From contig JALJCS010000050.1 of NCBI GenBank assembly GCA_023055355.1, positions 2,108,001 to 2,172,000 on the forward strand: a stretch of DNA of 64,000 bases. The letters run 5' to 3'. How positions within the stretch are numbered: the stretch's first letter is position 1; each line of letters starts with the position of its first letter. Of the stretch, positions 46,225-56,413 are shown in pieces. The position numbers were made by a program, and so were the translations under genes. Below the pieces are notes generated by a model that did no database searches, was not told the origin of the DNA, and was given only the letters and a program-made list of their open reading frames with translations. Source of the stretch: Agelaius tricolor. Taxonomy: Eukaryota > Chordata > Aves > Passeriformes > Icteridae.

Positions 46225-46400
46225 CAAAATGTAATGATGAGTTCTGATGGATTGCTGAGCTTATCCTTTTGTAATTCTTTGCTAATGATGATGTGCTTTG
46301 CTGAGCTTATCCTTTTGTAATGCTTTGCAGCTGTGCATGATATAAATGCCACAATTCCTTCAGTTGGTGTCTGTGTCTTTGTTAGTGACCCTGCCCACTG
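46225..46400 (+). mobile_element. LTR-like flank, right (ERV-E)
   Basis: Partner of 44,040-44,210. It also has GATATAAATGCC (TATA-like) and an internal duplication of GCTGAGCTTATCCTTTTGTAAT. Confidence 0.5.
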
Positions 46401-46739
46401 GTGAAACAGGGCCCCCTCTTGCCTAAGTGTTAGCTGGGAAGGCAAAAAGCCTCCCTCCAAAATTGCCCCCTTGCTCCTTGTTCCCCCCTTCATAGCCTGA
46501 GCATGATGTGCTCTGGTCTGGGCTGTGCCCGGGGTCAGCTGGGGTCACCTGTCCTGGCTGTGTCCCCTGCCAAGCTCCCCCGCAGCCCCAGCCCCTCCCC
46601 AGCGTGGCTGGACGAGGGGCAGGACAGGCCTTGGCTGTGCTGCAGCTCAGCAAGAACAAAACCATCTCTGCGTGCTCAGCGCTGTGCTCAGCACCCGGCC
46701 CAGCAGTGTCTCAGTGCCAGGGGCTGTGCCCTCAGTGCC

Positions 46740-47330
46740 TGCCAGGGCTTTCCATGGCAACTGCCAGGCCAGGTGCCCCAGGTGTCCCCCCCAGTGCCGG
46801 TTGCCATGGAAACAGTGCCCAGCCCTGCCCCTTTCTGTCTGGCTGACCTGGCCTTTGGCCCTGGCAGTGCCCTTGGCTGCTGGTTCCTGGTGCCTGAGCG
46901 GCCAGCGCGGCACAGGGCAGGTGGCCATGGCACAGCCCCCAGCAAGGGATCCCCTCTGGCTCTGGGCACTGACACCAGCCCTGAGCAAGGGGCCCAGGGC
47001 AGCTTTCCATGCCCACCAACCATCACAACGGCTCCGAGCATTGCTTGCCATGGCACCAAACCAAGGAACGGGTCCCCGTGGCCGTTGCCATGGCACCTGC
47101 TGGCACCAACCAGTGTCACTGCAATTGTGCCTGGAACAGCCCTGGCACCGCTTTGTCCTCAGGGTGTCCATGGCAGCCCAGGGCAGCAGCAGCTCTGCAG
47201 GCAAGGGGCCATGGAACCTGGCTGCAGAAATGGCTCCTGGGGCTGCTTTCCAAGGAAACCTGAACTGATGGCGGTTGCCATGGCACCCAAAGCCAGCACT
47301 GGGGTCCCTGCAGTGTCCATGGCAACAGCC
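46740..47330. repeat. Cluster of X-box-like CCATGG palindromes
   Basis: Around nine sites of the form GTTGCCATGG(C/A)(A/C)AC or halves of it, at about 46752, 46800, 46921, 47044, 47084, 47165, 47208, 47274 and 47315. The surroundings are otherwise non-identical. GTTGCCATGGAAAC at 46800 is a full RFX-type X-box. Confidence 0.6.
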
Positions 47331-47839
47331 CCTTGCAATGGCCCACTGCCTGTTGGGATGATGATCCACCCTCACAGCTGGCCCAGGGCAGGGCTGGAGT
47401 GCTCTTGGTGCCACCTTGGGCTTGGCACACACTTGAGGAGGATGTCTTTTTGCAATGGGGAAACTCAGGAGTTTTAGATGGCTTCAAAACTCAAAGAAGG
47501 AAAATCCCTCTTTGCCTGAGTGCAGCCACTTCTCCAAGCAAAGCAGCTCCCAGGTGAGTGAGGAGAGACACCATGGGCTTGGGGAATGTGGAGCAAGGTT
47601 GTCCACACTGGCTCAGAGCTCAAGGCACAGCTTCTCTGAGCAGGCCAGACCTCCTTAGGACAGTCCCTGCATCAATAGCAGTCACTGAATGCTGCAGTCA
47701 CCTCTTGTGTAATGGGAACAGCAATAAAAGACACCCTTGAAAATAGGAATCCATATTTCCTAGAAGCTCTTTGAGCTATTTCTCCATAACTGTCAAAGGA
47801 AACCCTCCTAATGAACTGCACTGGAGCAGAGGGAAATCA
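47331..47839. other. No recognised gene
   Basis: No supported coding or element content. Confidence 0.4.
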
Positions 47840-48500
47840 GCCATGGTTTGTCAGGACTTGCTTGATCCTCATGAGCCTCACTGTGCATTTGGAGCTGAGC
47901 CCTTGAACCTCAGGGCCTGGGAGGAGATTGCACAAACCTTGCCAGGAGTCAGAGTCAGAGGAAACACCCAAAGTGTCTCCAGGCATTCATGGCTCCCACT
48001 GAGGTCCCTGTCCAACACAGGCTCCTCATGGACTCCTTGGAGGAGAGAATTGGTGGCCAGGAACCTCTCTGACACTCAGTGTGGAAAGGAAAATCCAAAG
48101 TACCTTCAACACCTTGAGTGTCTCAGAGCATGAATGAGCCCCACTGAGTGTCAGTACAAAGCTCTCCAGGGACTCATTAACGCAGATAACTGGGGCCATG
48201 ATTGCACAAAGCTCTCACAGGGTCTGGATCCAAAGGGAAACACCAAGTACCTTAAAAGAACTGAAGTACCTTGAAGCATTCATGAGCCCCACTGAGTGGT
48301 GTTACTGACAGAGCCTCTGCAGGGACTAATTACAGCAGGTAATTGGAGGCCATGATTGCACAAAGCTCTCAGAGACTGCAAGGCCAAAGCCAAACCCCAA
48401 GTCCTTTGAAAAAGCTGCAGCCCCTGCAGGGAGCATTCAGGAGCCGCCAGGGCCATTGCTGAGCAAGGCTCCCCAGGGACTCCTTGCAGCAGATCCTTGA
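47840..48500. repeat. Diverged ~145-bp tandem units
   Basis: (G)CATTCATGAGCCCCACTGAG-type starts near 47868, 47985, 48131, 48276 and 48430, each followed by AGGGACT and CATGATTGCACAAAGCTCTC in the best-kept units. About five units. Confidence 0.65.
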
Positions 48501-48539
48501 GGCCACTGGGATGTGGGCTAGGGGGGGATGCAGAGGGCA

Positions 48540-48830
48540 GAACAAGGGGCTGGCAGTGCCCAGCCTGGCTGGGGCTGGGCCAGGAGGCCCCAGGGCCTCA
48601 GCACAAGGTGTCTCCTCCCAGCCCTTGCTGGCACAGACCCTGCTGTGCCCCAGGGCATCAAGACTTGGCTTCTCTTTGTCCCCAGCTGCCACCAGTGCCT
48701 CCAGTTCTCTGCTCTGCCTGGGGCCTGGGGACACTTTCTCTGTCGTGTCCCTCAGTGGGAGCCACTACAAGTCCCAGAAACTTTGGAGTTGGATTGTGAC
48801 TTGGAGTTCTGCAGAGGCTTCTTCAGCTCC
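48540..48830. repeat. Block duplicated at 51,950-52,250
   Basis: Shared stretch includes GGGGACACTTTCTC, GTGTCCCT and TACAAG..AGAAACTT in the same order. It flanks the olfactory-receptor relic on both sides and suggests tandem duplication of a receptor-gene unit. Confidence 0.55.
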
Positions 48831-50731
48831 CTCTCAGGGCCTGATGTTCAGGGCCTGAGCACAAAGGCCCAGAGGCTCCTAAAGTCCTTGTGCTGTGTCT
48901 GTGCTGCTGAGCTGGGCCGGGCTCCTGGCCCAGAGGCAGCTCCTGGCAAGGGCAGCAGAGCTGCAGAGAGACAGCTCTGGGCAGGAGCAGCTCCTGTGCA
49001 CAGCCCAGCAGGGCTGGGGCACTGCCTGCAGCCAGCCCGGGCACAGCACAGAGGCACAGAGAGCTTCAAGCAGGCAGGGCTGGGAAGGGGCTGGGAAGGG
49101 CCTGGGGCACAATCCCTGCCAGCCCTTGGCACAGCAACCTCTGGCTGCAGGACAATGCAGCTGCAGCTCCTGCACTGATCTCCTAAAGCTGCAACATCCC
49201 AATGCCTGCAGACTCTGGCAGTGCATCTCTGAGCATTTCTGCTGCAGGGGACCTGAAATGCTCATGAAGCTCTCACATGCTGATCAGTCTCAGAATATTT
49301 CCAAGACAAGGATTTTGATGGAAATGAGGCAATTTCCTAAGACTTTGTCTTCAGATTCCTACTACTGGAGAGTGGCAGGGAGGGGGGATAATTATTAAAG
49401 GATGTTTATGAATTATTAGTTCTGAATTTTGGCAAGTGGTGCCTGAGATCACCAAACTGTTCCTTCTAGTGACCAGCAGGCTCACAGGAGATCCCTAATG
49501 TGCCTTCAGCCACTCTGCCCATGGACAGCAGCAGCAGCAGCTTTGCTGGAGCCATCAGGCTCAGTCTGAGCTGTCCTTTCTCCAAGCTGCAAAGAGAAGC
49601 TGCCCCCAGGCAGTGCCCTGCAAACAGGCAGGGTTCTGTCAGGCCAAGGAGAGTGCACAGAGCTTTGGGCTCTGTGAGTGCTGGTACAGAGAGATCAGGC
49701 ACAGGGAAACCCCTGCAGGAGGAAAAGCTCCAGGAAGCAGAGAGAGGATCAGGGAAGGAGAGAAAACAGAACCCAGCAATGCTGTGGCAGGGAGAGTTGA
49801 GAGATGTGCACAGGATCCCCTGCAGTGCAGCCCCTCCCTCTGAACAAGCCCCCTCCCTCCTGTGCCCCAGCCAAGCCTCTGCCCTCAGGCCCGGGGCTCC
49901 AAGGCGTGCAGCCCCTCCTGTGCAGGCAGAGCTGCAGCAGAGCCGTGGGGCAGCTCTGCAGCCCCGGGCCCAGTTCCCTCTGCAGAGCACAGGGCTGGGA
50001 GCAGCTGCCCGGCCCTGGGGGCTCTGGAGGGGCACAGCTGGCTCAGGGTGACGCTGTCCCCAGGGCCCGGCTCTGGGCAATGCTGTCAGGGCAGCCAGGG
50101 AAGGAGCTGTATCTCCCTTCAGCCAATGCCAGCAGAAGGACACTTGCAAGTCCCTCTGACATTTCAGTCCAGGCTGGGAGCTTCACCCCAGCATGCAAAC
50201 CTGTCCTGGAGCATCTCTGAGTGATAAGATCCATGGGCAAAGGCAGAGGTGTTGTGACACTGAAAATGCTGCTGGGTTGGTGGAATGAGCAACGTGAGCC
50301 CTTGGCAACAAAAGTGGAGCTGGGCTGTGCTGGATCCATCTGCTCTCACAGTACCTGGGCGTTCGTAAGAGAAATATGGGAGTGTGAACATCCTCCAGCT
50401 GAGAAAAGTGAAAGCCCAGAGGAACTGCAAACAGAATGAAGTGACAGATCATCTGCCCCCAGCCTCCACTCATTATCTTGCCTCAGGGAAATCACTCTGT
50501 TCTACCAGAGGGCAGCAGAAATGCTGAGGGTTTCTGATATCCAAGAGTACCAGGAAGTCCATGGAAGGAGCTAAAAAAGAAAACACCAGAACTCTGAAAC
50601 ACAAGAGCATGTCCGTGTGTATTACAAAGGAGGGTGTGTGGGAAATGGCTTTGATTTTGGTTACAGGTATCTCCTCTAACCCTTCACTGTCCTTTTCTCC
50701 ATGAACAGGTGCCCACGTGCAGCCCCAGCAA
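48831..50731. other. No recognised gene; upstream DNA of the olfactory relic
   Basis: GC-rich with many accidental frames on both strands, no supported exon. Confidence 0.4.
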
Positions 50732-51513
50732 ATGTCCAACAGCAGCTGCATCAGCCACTTCCTCCTGCTGGCATTGGCAGAGCCGGGGCAGCTGCAGCTC
50801 CTGCACTTCTGCCTCTTGCTGGGCATCTCCCTGGCTGCCCTCCTGGGCAACGGCCTCATCATCAGCGCCGTAGCCTGCGGCCACCACCTGCACACGCCCA
50901 TGTTCTTCTTCCTGCTCAGCCTGGCCCTCACTGACCTGGGCTCCATCTGCACCACTGTGCCCAGAGCCATGCACAATTCCCTCTGGGACACCAGCACCAT
51001 CTCCTACACAGGATGTGCTGCACAGGTCTTTTTCTTTTTGTTCTTTATCACAGCAGAGCTTTCATTCCTGACCCTCACATGCTCCAACTGCTACGTGTCC
51101 ATCTGCAAAGCCCTGCACCACGGGACCCTGCTGGGCAGCAGAGCTTGTGCCCACATGGCAGCAGCTGCCTGGGCCAGGGGCTTTCTCACTGCTCTGCTGC
51201 ACATGGCCAATACATTTTGCCTGCCCCTGTGCCATGGCAATGCCCTGGGCCAGTTCTTCTGTGAAATCGCCCAGATCCTCAAACTTCCAACCCCAGGGAC
51301 CTTGGGCTTTTTGCTGTTGGTGCCTGTTTATCATTTGGCTGTTCTGTGTTCATTGTTGTTTTCTCCTATGTGCAGACCTTCAGGCCGTGCTGAGCATCCC
51401 CTCAGAGCAGGGACAGCACAAAGCCTTTTCCACCTGCCTCCCTCCCCTGGCTCTACCTCTGTTTATCAGTACTGCAGTGTTTGCCTGTTGTTGCAGGCTC
51501 CCAGCCAGGTAAT
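50732..51513 (+). pseudogene. Olfactory receptor pseudogene, OR14-like
   Basis: Starts MSNSSCISHFLLLALAEP. TM1 has LLGNGLII, followed by HTPMFFFLLSLALTDL (TM2), an extracellular Cys and TM3. The MAYDRYVAIC signature is lost and reads CSNCYVSIC. TM4 and the start of TM5 follow, but the second extracellular loop segment after ILKLP is deleted. A frameshift near 51,360 moves TM6 (KAFSTCLPPLA) into another frame, and TM7 with NPxIY is missing. The avian OR14 (gamma-c) family assignment is by recognition. Not functional. Confidence 0.8.
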
Positions 51514-51949
51514 AATTAGCATTGTCTCCATGATTGCAGAAGGCTGATCCATGGCTTTATTCTACTATATTATATCATAGCCTACTGTACTTATTAAGGA
51601 ACTCCTCCCCTTACAGACAGTGCGATACAGCTTTGCCCTAATTGCTCAATCCCTGCAAACACCATGCAGTGGCCAGGCAGAGCTGTCAGCAAAGGAAGGG
51701 CCCAGCCAGGTGGGGCAGCCGGGGGATGCCGACAGCCTGCAGGGACAGAGGCGCAGGGCAGGGACACCGTGGGACAGCCTGGGCTGCACAGGGCACAGGG
51801 ATGGGCAGCAGCTGCAAGACAGCCCTGCCAGAGCCAGCTTGGGCAGCACTTTGGCCATGGCTGCTGGGCCTGGGGCCAGGAGGGGACAAGTGACCCTTGC
51901 AGGCCTGGGGCCTCATGGCCTCCTTGTCCCTGCTCAGCAGCCTGGCAGG

Positions 51950-52250
51950 GGCCGCCCCACGCTCCTGCCCCTGGCATTGCACATCCCCACATGCCAGTGC
52001 CCATCCTGGGAAGAGCCCTGAGCAAGGAGGGAGGGACAGGATCTGCCTGGCCAGGCCCTGGGGCTCAGGCCTTGGCCCTTTGCATTCCTGAAACACATCC
52101 AGGTGTGCTCAGCACCAGAGACACCTTTGCCTTGCTTGTCCCCACCTGGCATCACTGCCTGCAGTGTTCTGCTCTAGCTGGAACCTGGGGACACTTTCTC
52201 AGCTGTGTCCCTGACAGGGATCTCTTCAAAGTACAAGAAACTTCAGTGTT
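51950..52250. repeat. Block duplicated at 48,540-48,830
   Basis: Right-hand partner of the duplicated block downstream of the olfactory relic. Confidence 0.55.
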
Positions 52251-52264
52251 TTATTAGAACTGAG

Positions 52265-52625
52265 TTCTTGAGGGTTTTGTGACATCACTGAGGGGATGGT
52301 GACATCACAGAACGGGCTGTGACATCACAGAGCTGGCTGTGACGTCACAGAGCAGGATATGAGGCCATAGAGCAGAGTCTGCCATCGCAGAGGGTGGCTG
52401 TGTGGCATCAGAGAGTGGGTTGTGACATCACCTGGTGGCTGTGTGACATCATAGAGCAGGCTGTAACGTCACAAAACAGATTGTGACATGACAGGGTGAC
52501 TTTGGGATATCAGTCTTCTGTGATTTCACAGCACTGCTGTATGACATCACAAGGTGACATAGAGTTGGCTCTGTGACATCACAGGGGCAGCGTGACATCA
52601 CAGGGAAAGTGTGACATCACAGGGG
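52265..52625. repeat. TGACATCACAG minisatellite
   Basis: About 20-bp units TGTGACATCACAGAGCNGGC, degenerating at both ends. It includes a perfect CRE palindrome TGACGTCA at about 52,340 and several TGACATCA variants. Confidence 0.85.
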
Positions 52626-53764
52626 CAATAATAGTGACAATAGCAAAAAGAAGAATTAATAATGGTAATAAAAACCCTGCCATGCTTATACTTGGTTTGC
52701 ATGGCCAGGTTTTGGTAAGGGGGGGCTCTAGGAGCACCTTCTGTGAGAGGCTGCTGGAAGCAGCTGCTCCTCTGTGTCCCACAGAGTCAATTCCAGCCAG
52801 CTCCAGGATGCACCGGCCGCTGGCCAAGGCTGGGCCAGTTGGAAATGGTGGTAACACCTTTGGGGCAAGAGATTTAGGAAAATGGGTGATGGTGTAGGTG
52901 TAACTGTGAGCAGGGAAGAGCAGGGTGAGAACACGTGAGAGGAACAACTCTGCACACCCCAGGGCAGGGCAGGAGGAGGGGCAGGAGCTGCTCCAGGGGC
53001 TGGAGCTGATTGCCCTGAGATTCCCTGGGCAGCCCCTGGGAGGCAGCTGGGCCCCTGCAGCCCATGGAGGGCCCGGAGAGCAGAGATGCACCTGCAGCGC
53101 CTGGAGGAGCCCGTGCTGGAGCAGGGGGTGCCTGAGCAGGGGCTGGGACCCCATGAGAAACCTGTGCTGGAGCAGGGACCCAGCAGGGACCTGCAAAGCC
53201 GTGGAGAGAGGAGCCCACGCTGGAGCAGGGTCCTGGCAGGACTTGTGAGCCCCTGGGAGAGTGAGGCAGCTGCAGCAGTTTGTGAAGAGCTGCTGTCCGT
53301 GAGATGAACTCACCCTGCAGAAGTTCATGGAGAAGTGTCTCAGGAGGGACCCCTGGCACAGCAGGGGAACGACTCCTCTCCCCGAGCAGCAGAGAAACAA
53401 CGGGTGATGAACGGAGCAGAGCCCCCAGTGCCTGTCTGCCTGCACCACTGCGGGAGGAGCAGAGCTGGGAAGGAGGGAGGAACAGGCAGAAGGTGTTTGT
53501 GAAGCTTTATTTTACTTCTCACTATCCTGCCCTGATCTGGATAGAAAGAAATTCAATTAATACCTGTAATTTCAAAAATGTTTTGCCTATGATGGCATTT
53601 GCTGAATGATCTGTCCCAGTCCTTAACTCAAGCCATGAAGCCTTCATTCTGTTTTTTCTCCTGTCCATCTCTGGAGGGGAGTGAGAGAGCAGCTTTGGTG
53701 GGTGCCTGGCATCCAGGCAGGGCCAAATGGCTACATGTTTCTCTTTTCTTTTTACTCTTTTTCC
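52626..53764. other. No recognised gene
   Basis: Partly low-complexity (GGAGCAGGG repeats near 53,110-53,230). No supported gene. Confidence 0.4.
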
Positions 53765-53860
53765 TTTCCCCTTTCCTTTCCTTTCCTTTCCTTTCCTTTC
53801 CTTTCCTTTCCTTTCCTTTCCTTTCCTTTCCTTTTTTCTTTCCTTTCCTTTTTCCTTTTT
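53765..53860. repeat. (CCTTT)n microsatellite
   Basis: About 13 TTTCC pentamers followed by diverged pyrimidine tract. Confidence 0.95.
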
Positions 53861-54345
53861 CTCTCTCATTCTTTCTTTCCTGTTCTTTTGTTCTTTCCAG
53901 AGGTCACAGTGCAGAGGTTGAGTGGGGCTTTGATGGAGGGAGTGGAGGTGGCAGGGAGTAGCGGGGACAGGAGGCACAGGGCTGTGGCACAGGCACCCGA
54001 GGGGCCCGGGCAGCTGGCAGGGGGCAAGGCCTGTCCCCCTGGGCCAGCAGCAGCCCCGTGCCCTGCCCAAGGCGCTGCCAGCAGGGGCTGGGCCCCAGAG
54101 GCAGGGGCAGAGCCCAGCCCCGGGGGCGGCGTTTGTGCCCCGAGCCCCGTCCAGCCCAGCCTGCCCCGAGTGCGCAGTGAGCGCTGGCACGGCTGCCCTG
54201 GACAGCGTGGCCTGCTGGGGACACTGAGAGCTGCCCCGCTGTGACCCTGCCCTGGGCACTGCACAGGCACCAACCCAACCCCAGCCAGCAGCACCCCTGG
54301 GCACGGCCCAGGCACTGGAGAGCATCACAGCCAGCCCCTGCTGCT

Positions 54346-54525
54346 GCTGGGGATGTCCCAGGCACCAGAGCCCATCCCAGCCCCGCTGCTGCTGGGGATG
54401 TCCCAGGCACCAGAGCCCATCCCAGCCCCGCTGCTGCTGGGGATGTCCCAGGCACCAGAGCCCATCCCAGCCCCGCTGCTGCTGGGGATGTCCCAGGCAC
54501 CAGAGCCCATCCCAGCCCTGTTCCT
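54346..54525. repeat. 45-bp minisatellite, four units
   Basis: GGGGATGTCCCAGGCACC starts at 54349, 54394, 54439 and 54484. Because 45 is a multiple of three, frames stay open as a 15-residue repeat. Confidence 0.95.
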
Positions 54526-54531
54526 GGGATG

Positions 54532-54880
54532 TCACAGCCCCTACAAGTGTACTGGGTGTGGGAAAAGCTTCTCCCAGAGGTCAGCCTTGACCCAACACCA
54601 ACGCAGCCAGCACTGAGGGAAGCCCTGCCAGTGCCCCCAGTGTGGGAAGAGCTCCGTGCGCTGCTCCAGCTCCATCCCCACGGGAGGATCCACGCTGGAT
54701 GATCCCCAGTGACCCCGGTGGGCAGAGCCCCGGTGATCCGTGGTGCCAGTGATCCCTGGTGGGAAGACACCTGGCTGGGGGCTCCACATCCTCCTGGCTC
54801 CTCATGGCCTGGGTCTTCTTTTAGCATTTCTTCATTCTTTCCAAACACCCAAAACCTGGGTAAAAATAAAGATGTTGAAC
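54532..54880 (+). pseudogene. Detached zinc-finger gene 3' end
   Basis: One C2H2 finger ([19 protein letters not shown] followed by QRSQH and TGA) and downstream sequence similar to 58,191-58,400, ending with AATAAAGATGTTGAAC. It is a duplicate of the natural end of the zinc-finger gene at 56,414. No other fingers precede it, only a minisatellite. It shows what the end of that gene looked like before LTR insertion. Confidence 0.75.
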
Positions 54881-55204
54881 TAAGATGGGGCTAGAGAAGT
54901 GGGGGGCTGTTCCAGAGGTGTGGGGGATGCTGGGTCCGAGGGAGCTGAGAGTTCCTGGGAAGGACTTGGGGCTTGCTCAGGGCTTTGGGGACACAAGGCC
55001 GAGCGGCTCCGGGTGCTTTGGAAGATGCTGGTGGAGATTCTGGGGCTGCTGATCAAGGACCTCCTGGCCTGGAACTGTCCCTGTGTCCCCTTGTCCCGCT
55101 TCCTGGTGTCCCCTGTAGCGGATACCCCCCTCCCTGCTGTCACTCCCCTTTCCTCTGCCCGTTCCCGTGTCACCCCACTCTCAGTCCCGTCCTGCTCCAT
55201 TCGC

Positions 55205-55490
55205 AGTATGGACCCCATTCCCTGTCCCTGTCCCCGTTCCCATTCCTCATTCCCATTCCCGGTCCCCATTCCCATTCCCTGTCCCCATTCCATTCCCCAT
55301 TCCCCGTCCCCATTCCCATTCCTATTCCCCATTCCCCATTCCCGGTCCCCACTCCCATTCCCCATTCCCCATCTTCCATCCCCATTCCCCATTCCCCATC
55401 TCCCATCCCCATTCCCCGTCCCCATTCCCCATTCCCTGTCCCCATTCCCCATTCCCTGTCCTCATTCCCATTCCCGGTTCCCTCTCCCCG
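55205..55490. repeat. CCCATTCC-type simple repeat
   Basis: Long run of CCCATTCCC/CCCATTCCCTGTC units upstream of the zinc-finger promoter. Confidence 0.9.
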
Positions 55491-55673
55491 GACGCCGTCG
55501 CCATCGCTCCGGCCCCCCTCGGCCCTCACGTGACCGTGCAAATCCCGCCCTGCTCCCGCCCACCAATCCCAGCGCGCGATCGCTCCCTGATTTGCATAAC
55601 CACGCCCTCAGATTAGGCCCCGCCCCCGCCGGCTGCAGCCGCGTCCGGGCGCTGTTTGCTCCCAGTTCCCTCC

Positions 55674-55821
55674 CAGTGCTCCCAGTAAGAGCGGGACCGG
55701 CAGGGAGAGCGCTCCCAGTTCCCGCCCGCTGCTCTCACCATCGTTCCCAGTGCTCCCAGTAAGAGCGGGACCGGCAGGGAGAGCGCTCCCAGTTCCTGCC
55801 CGCTGCTCTCACCATCGTTCC
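55674..55821 (+). repeat. 74-bp tandem duplication in the zinc-finger promoter
   Basis: CCCAGTAAGAGCGGGACC at 55681 and 55755, with nearly identical sequence between. It sits in CpG-rich DNA just upstream of the probable first exon. Confidence 0.9.
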
Positions 55822-56413
55822 CAGTGCTCCCAGTATCGCTCCCAGTGCCGGGCGTGGCGGGGCCGCTTTGGAACCCCCCCCAGGGCAGAGCGCGGCTGCT
55901 TTTGGGTGCCGGCACTGCCCGGGCCGGGCTGGGAGCGGAGGAGGAGCGGGAGGGAGAGGAGGGCCAGAGGAGGAGGAAAAGGAAAGGGAAAGAGAGAGAG
56001 AGAGGAGCGGGAAGAAGAGGAAGAGGAGGGCCAGAGGAGGAGGAAGAGGAGCAGCGGGAGGAGGAGCCGCAGCTCCAACCCCACGCGGTTCCCCCGCTCG
56101 GGCCGCGGCTGCCCCGGTTCCGCCCCCTCCGGAAGCCGCAGGTGAGCGGGGAGGGGGAGTCGCCCCAAATCCATGGCGGAGAGGGGCGATCCCGGTGCAG
56201 AGGGACCCCCGGCAGCCTGGAGGGGTGGGGGAGGCTGGGGATGAGCGGGGTCCGGGCCCCCCGAGGCTGAAAGGGGCGCTGACTTCTCCAGCTGCACTTG
56301 GGCACCGGGACCATCAAACCCGACGCGCTCAGCCCTTGTTTTGCCCCCCAAACCAGGATTTCCCATTCCCAAACCTTGGCCAGGTGGAGGAGGAGGCTGC
56401 GAGGAGGAAGAAG

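Noticed and set aside
46503..47477. 324-codon plus-strand frame over the X-box cluster
   Set aside because: GC-rich, no homology recognised, no splice or promoter context. Two other frames are also open.
53522..54535. 337-codon minus-strand frame
   Set aside because: It consists of a translated pyrimidine microsatellite (KERKGKERK) and the 45-bp minisatellite; no real domain.
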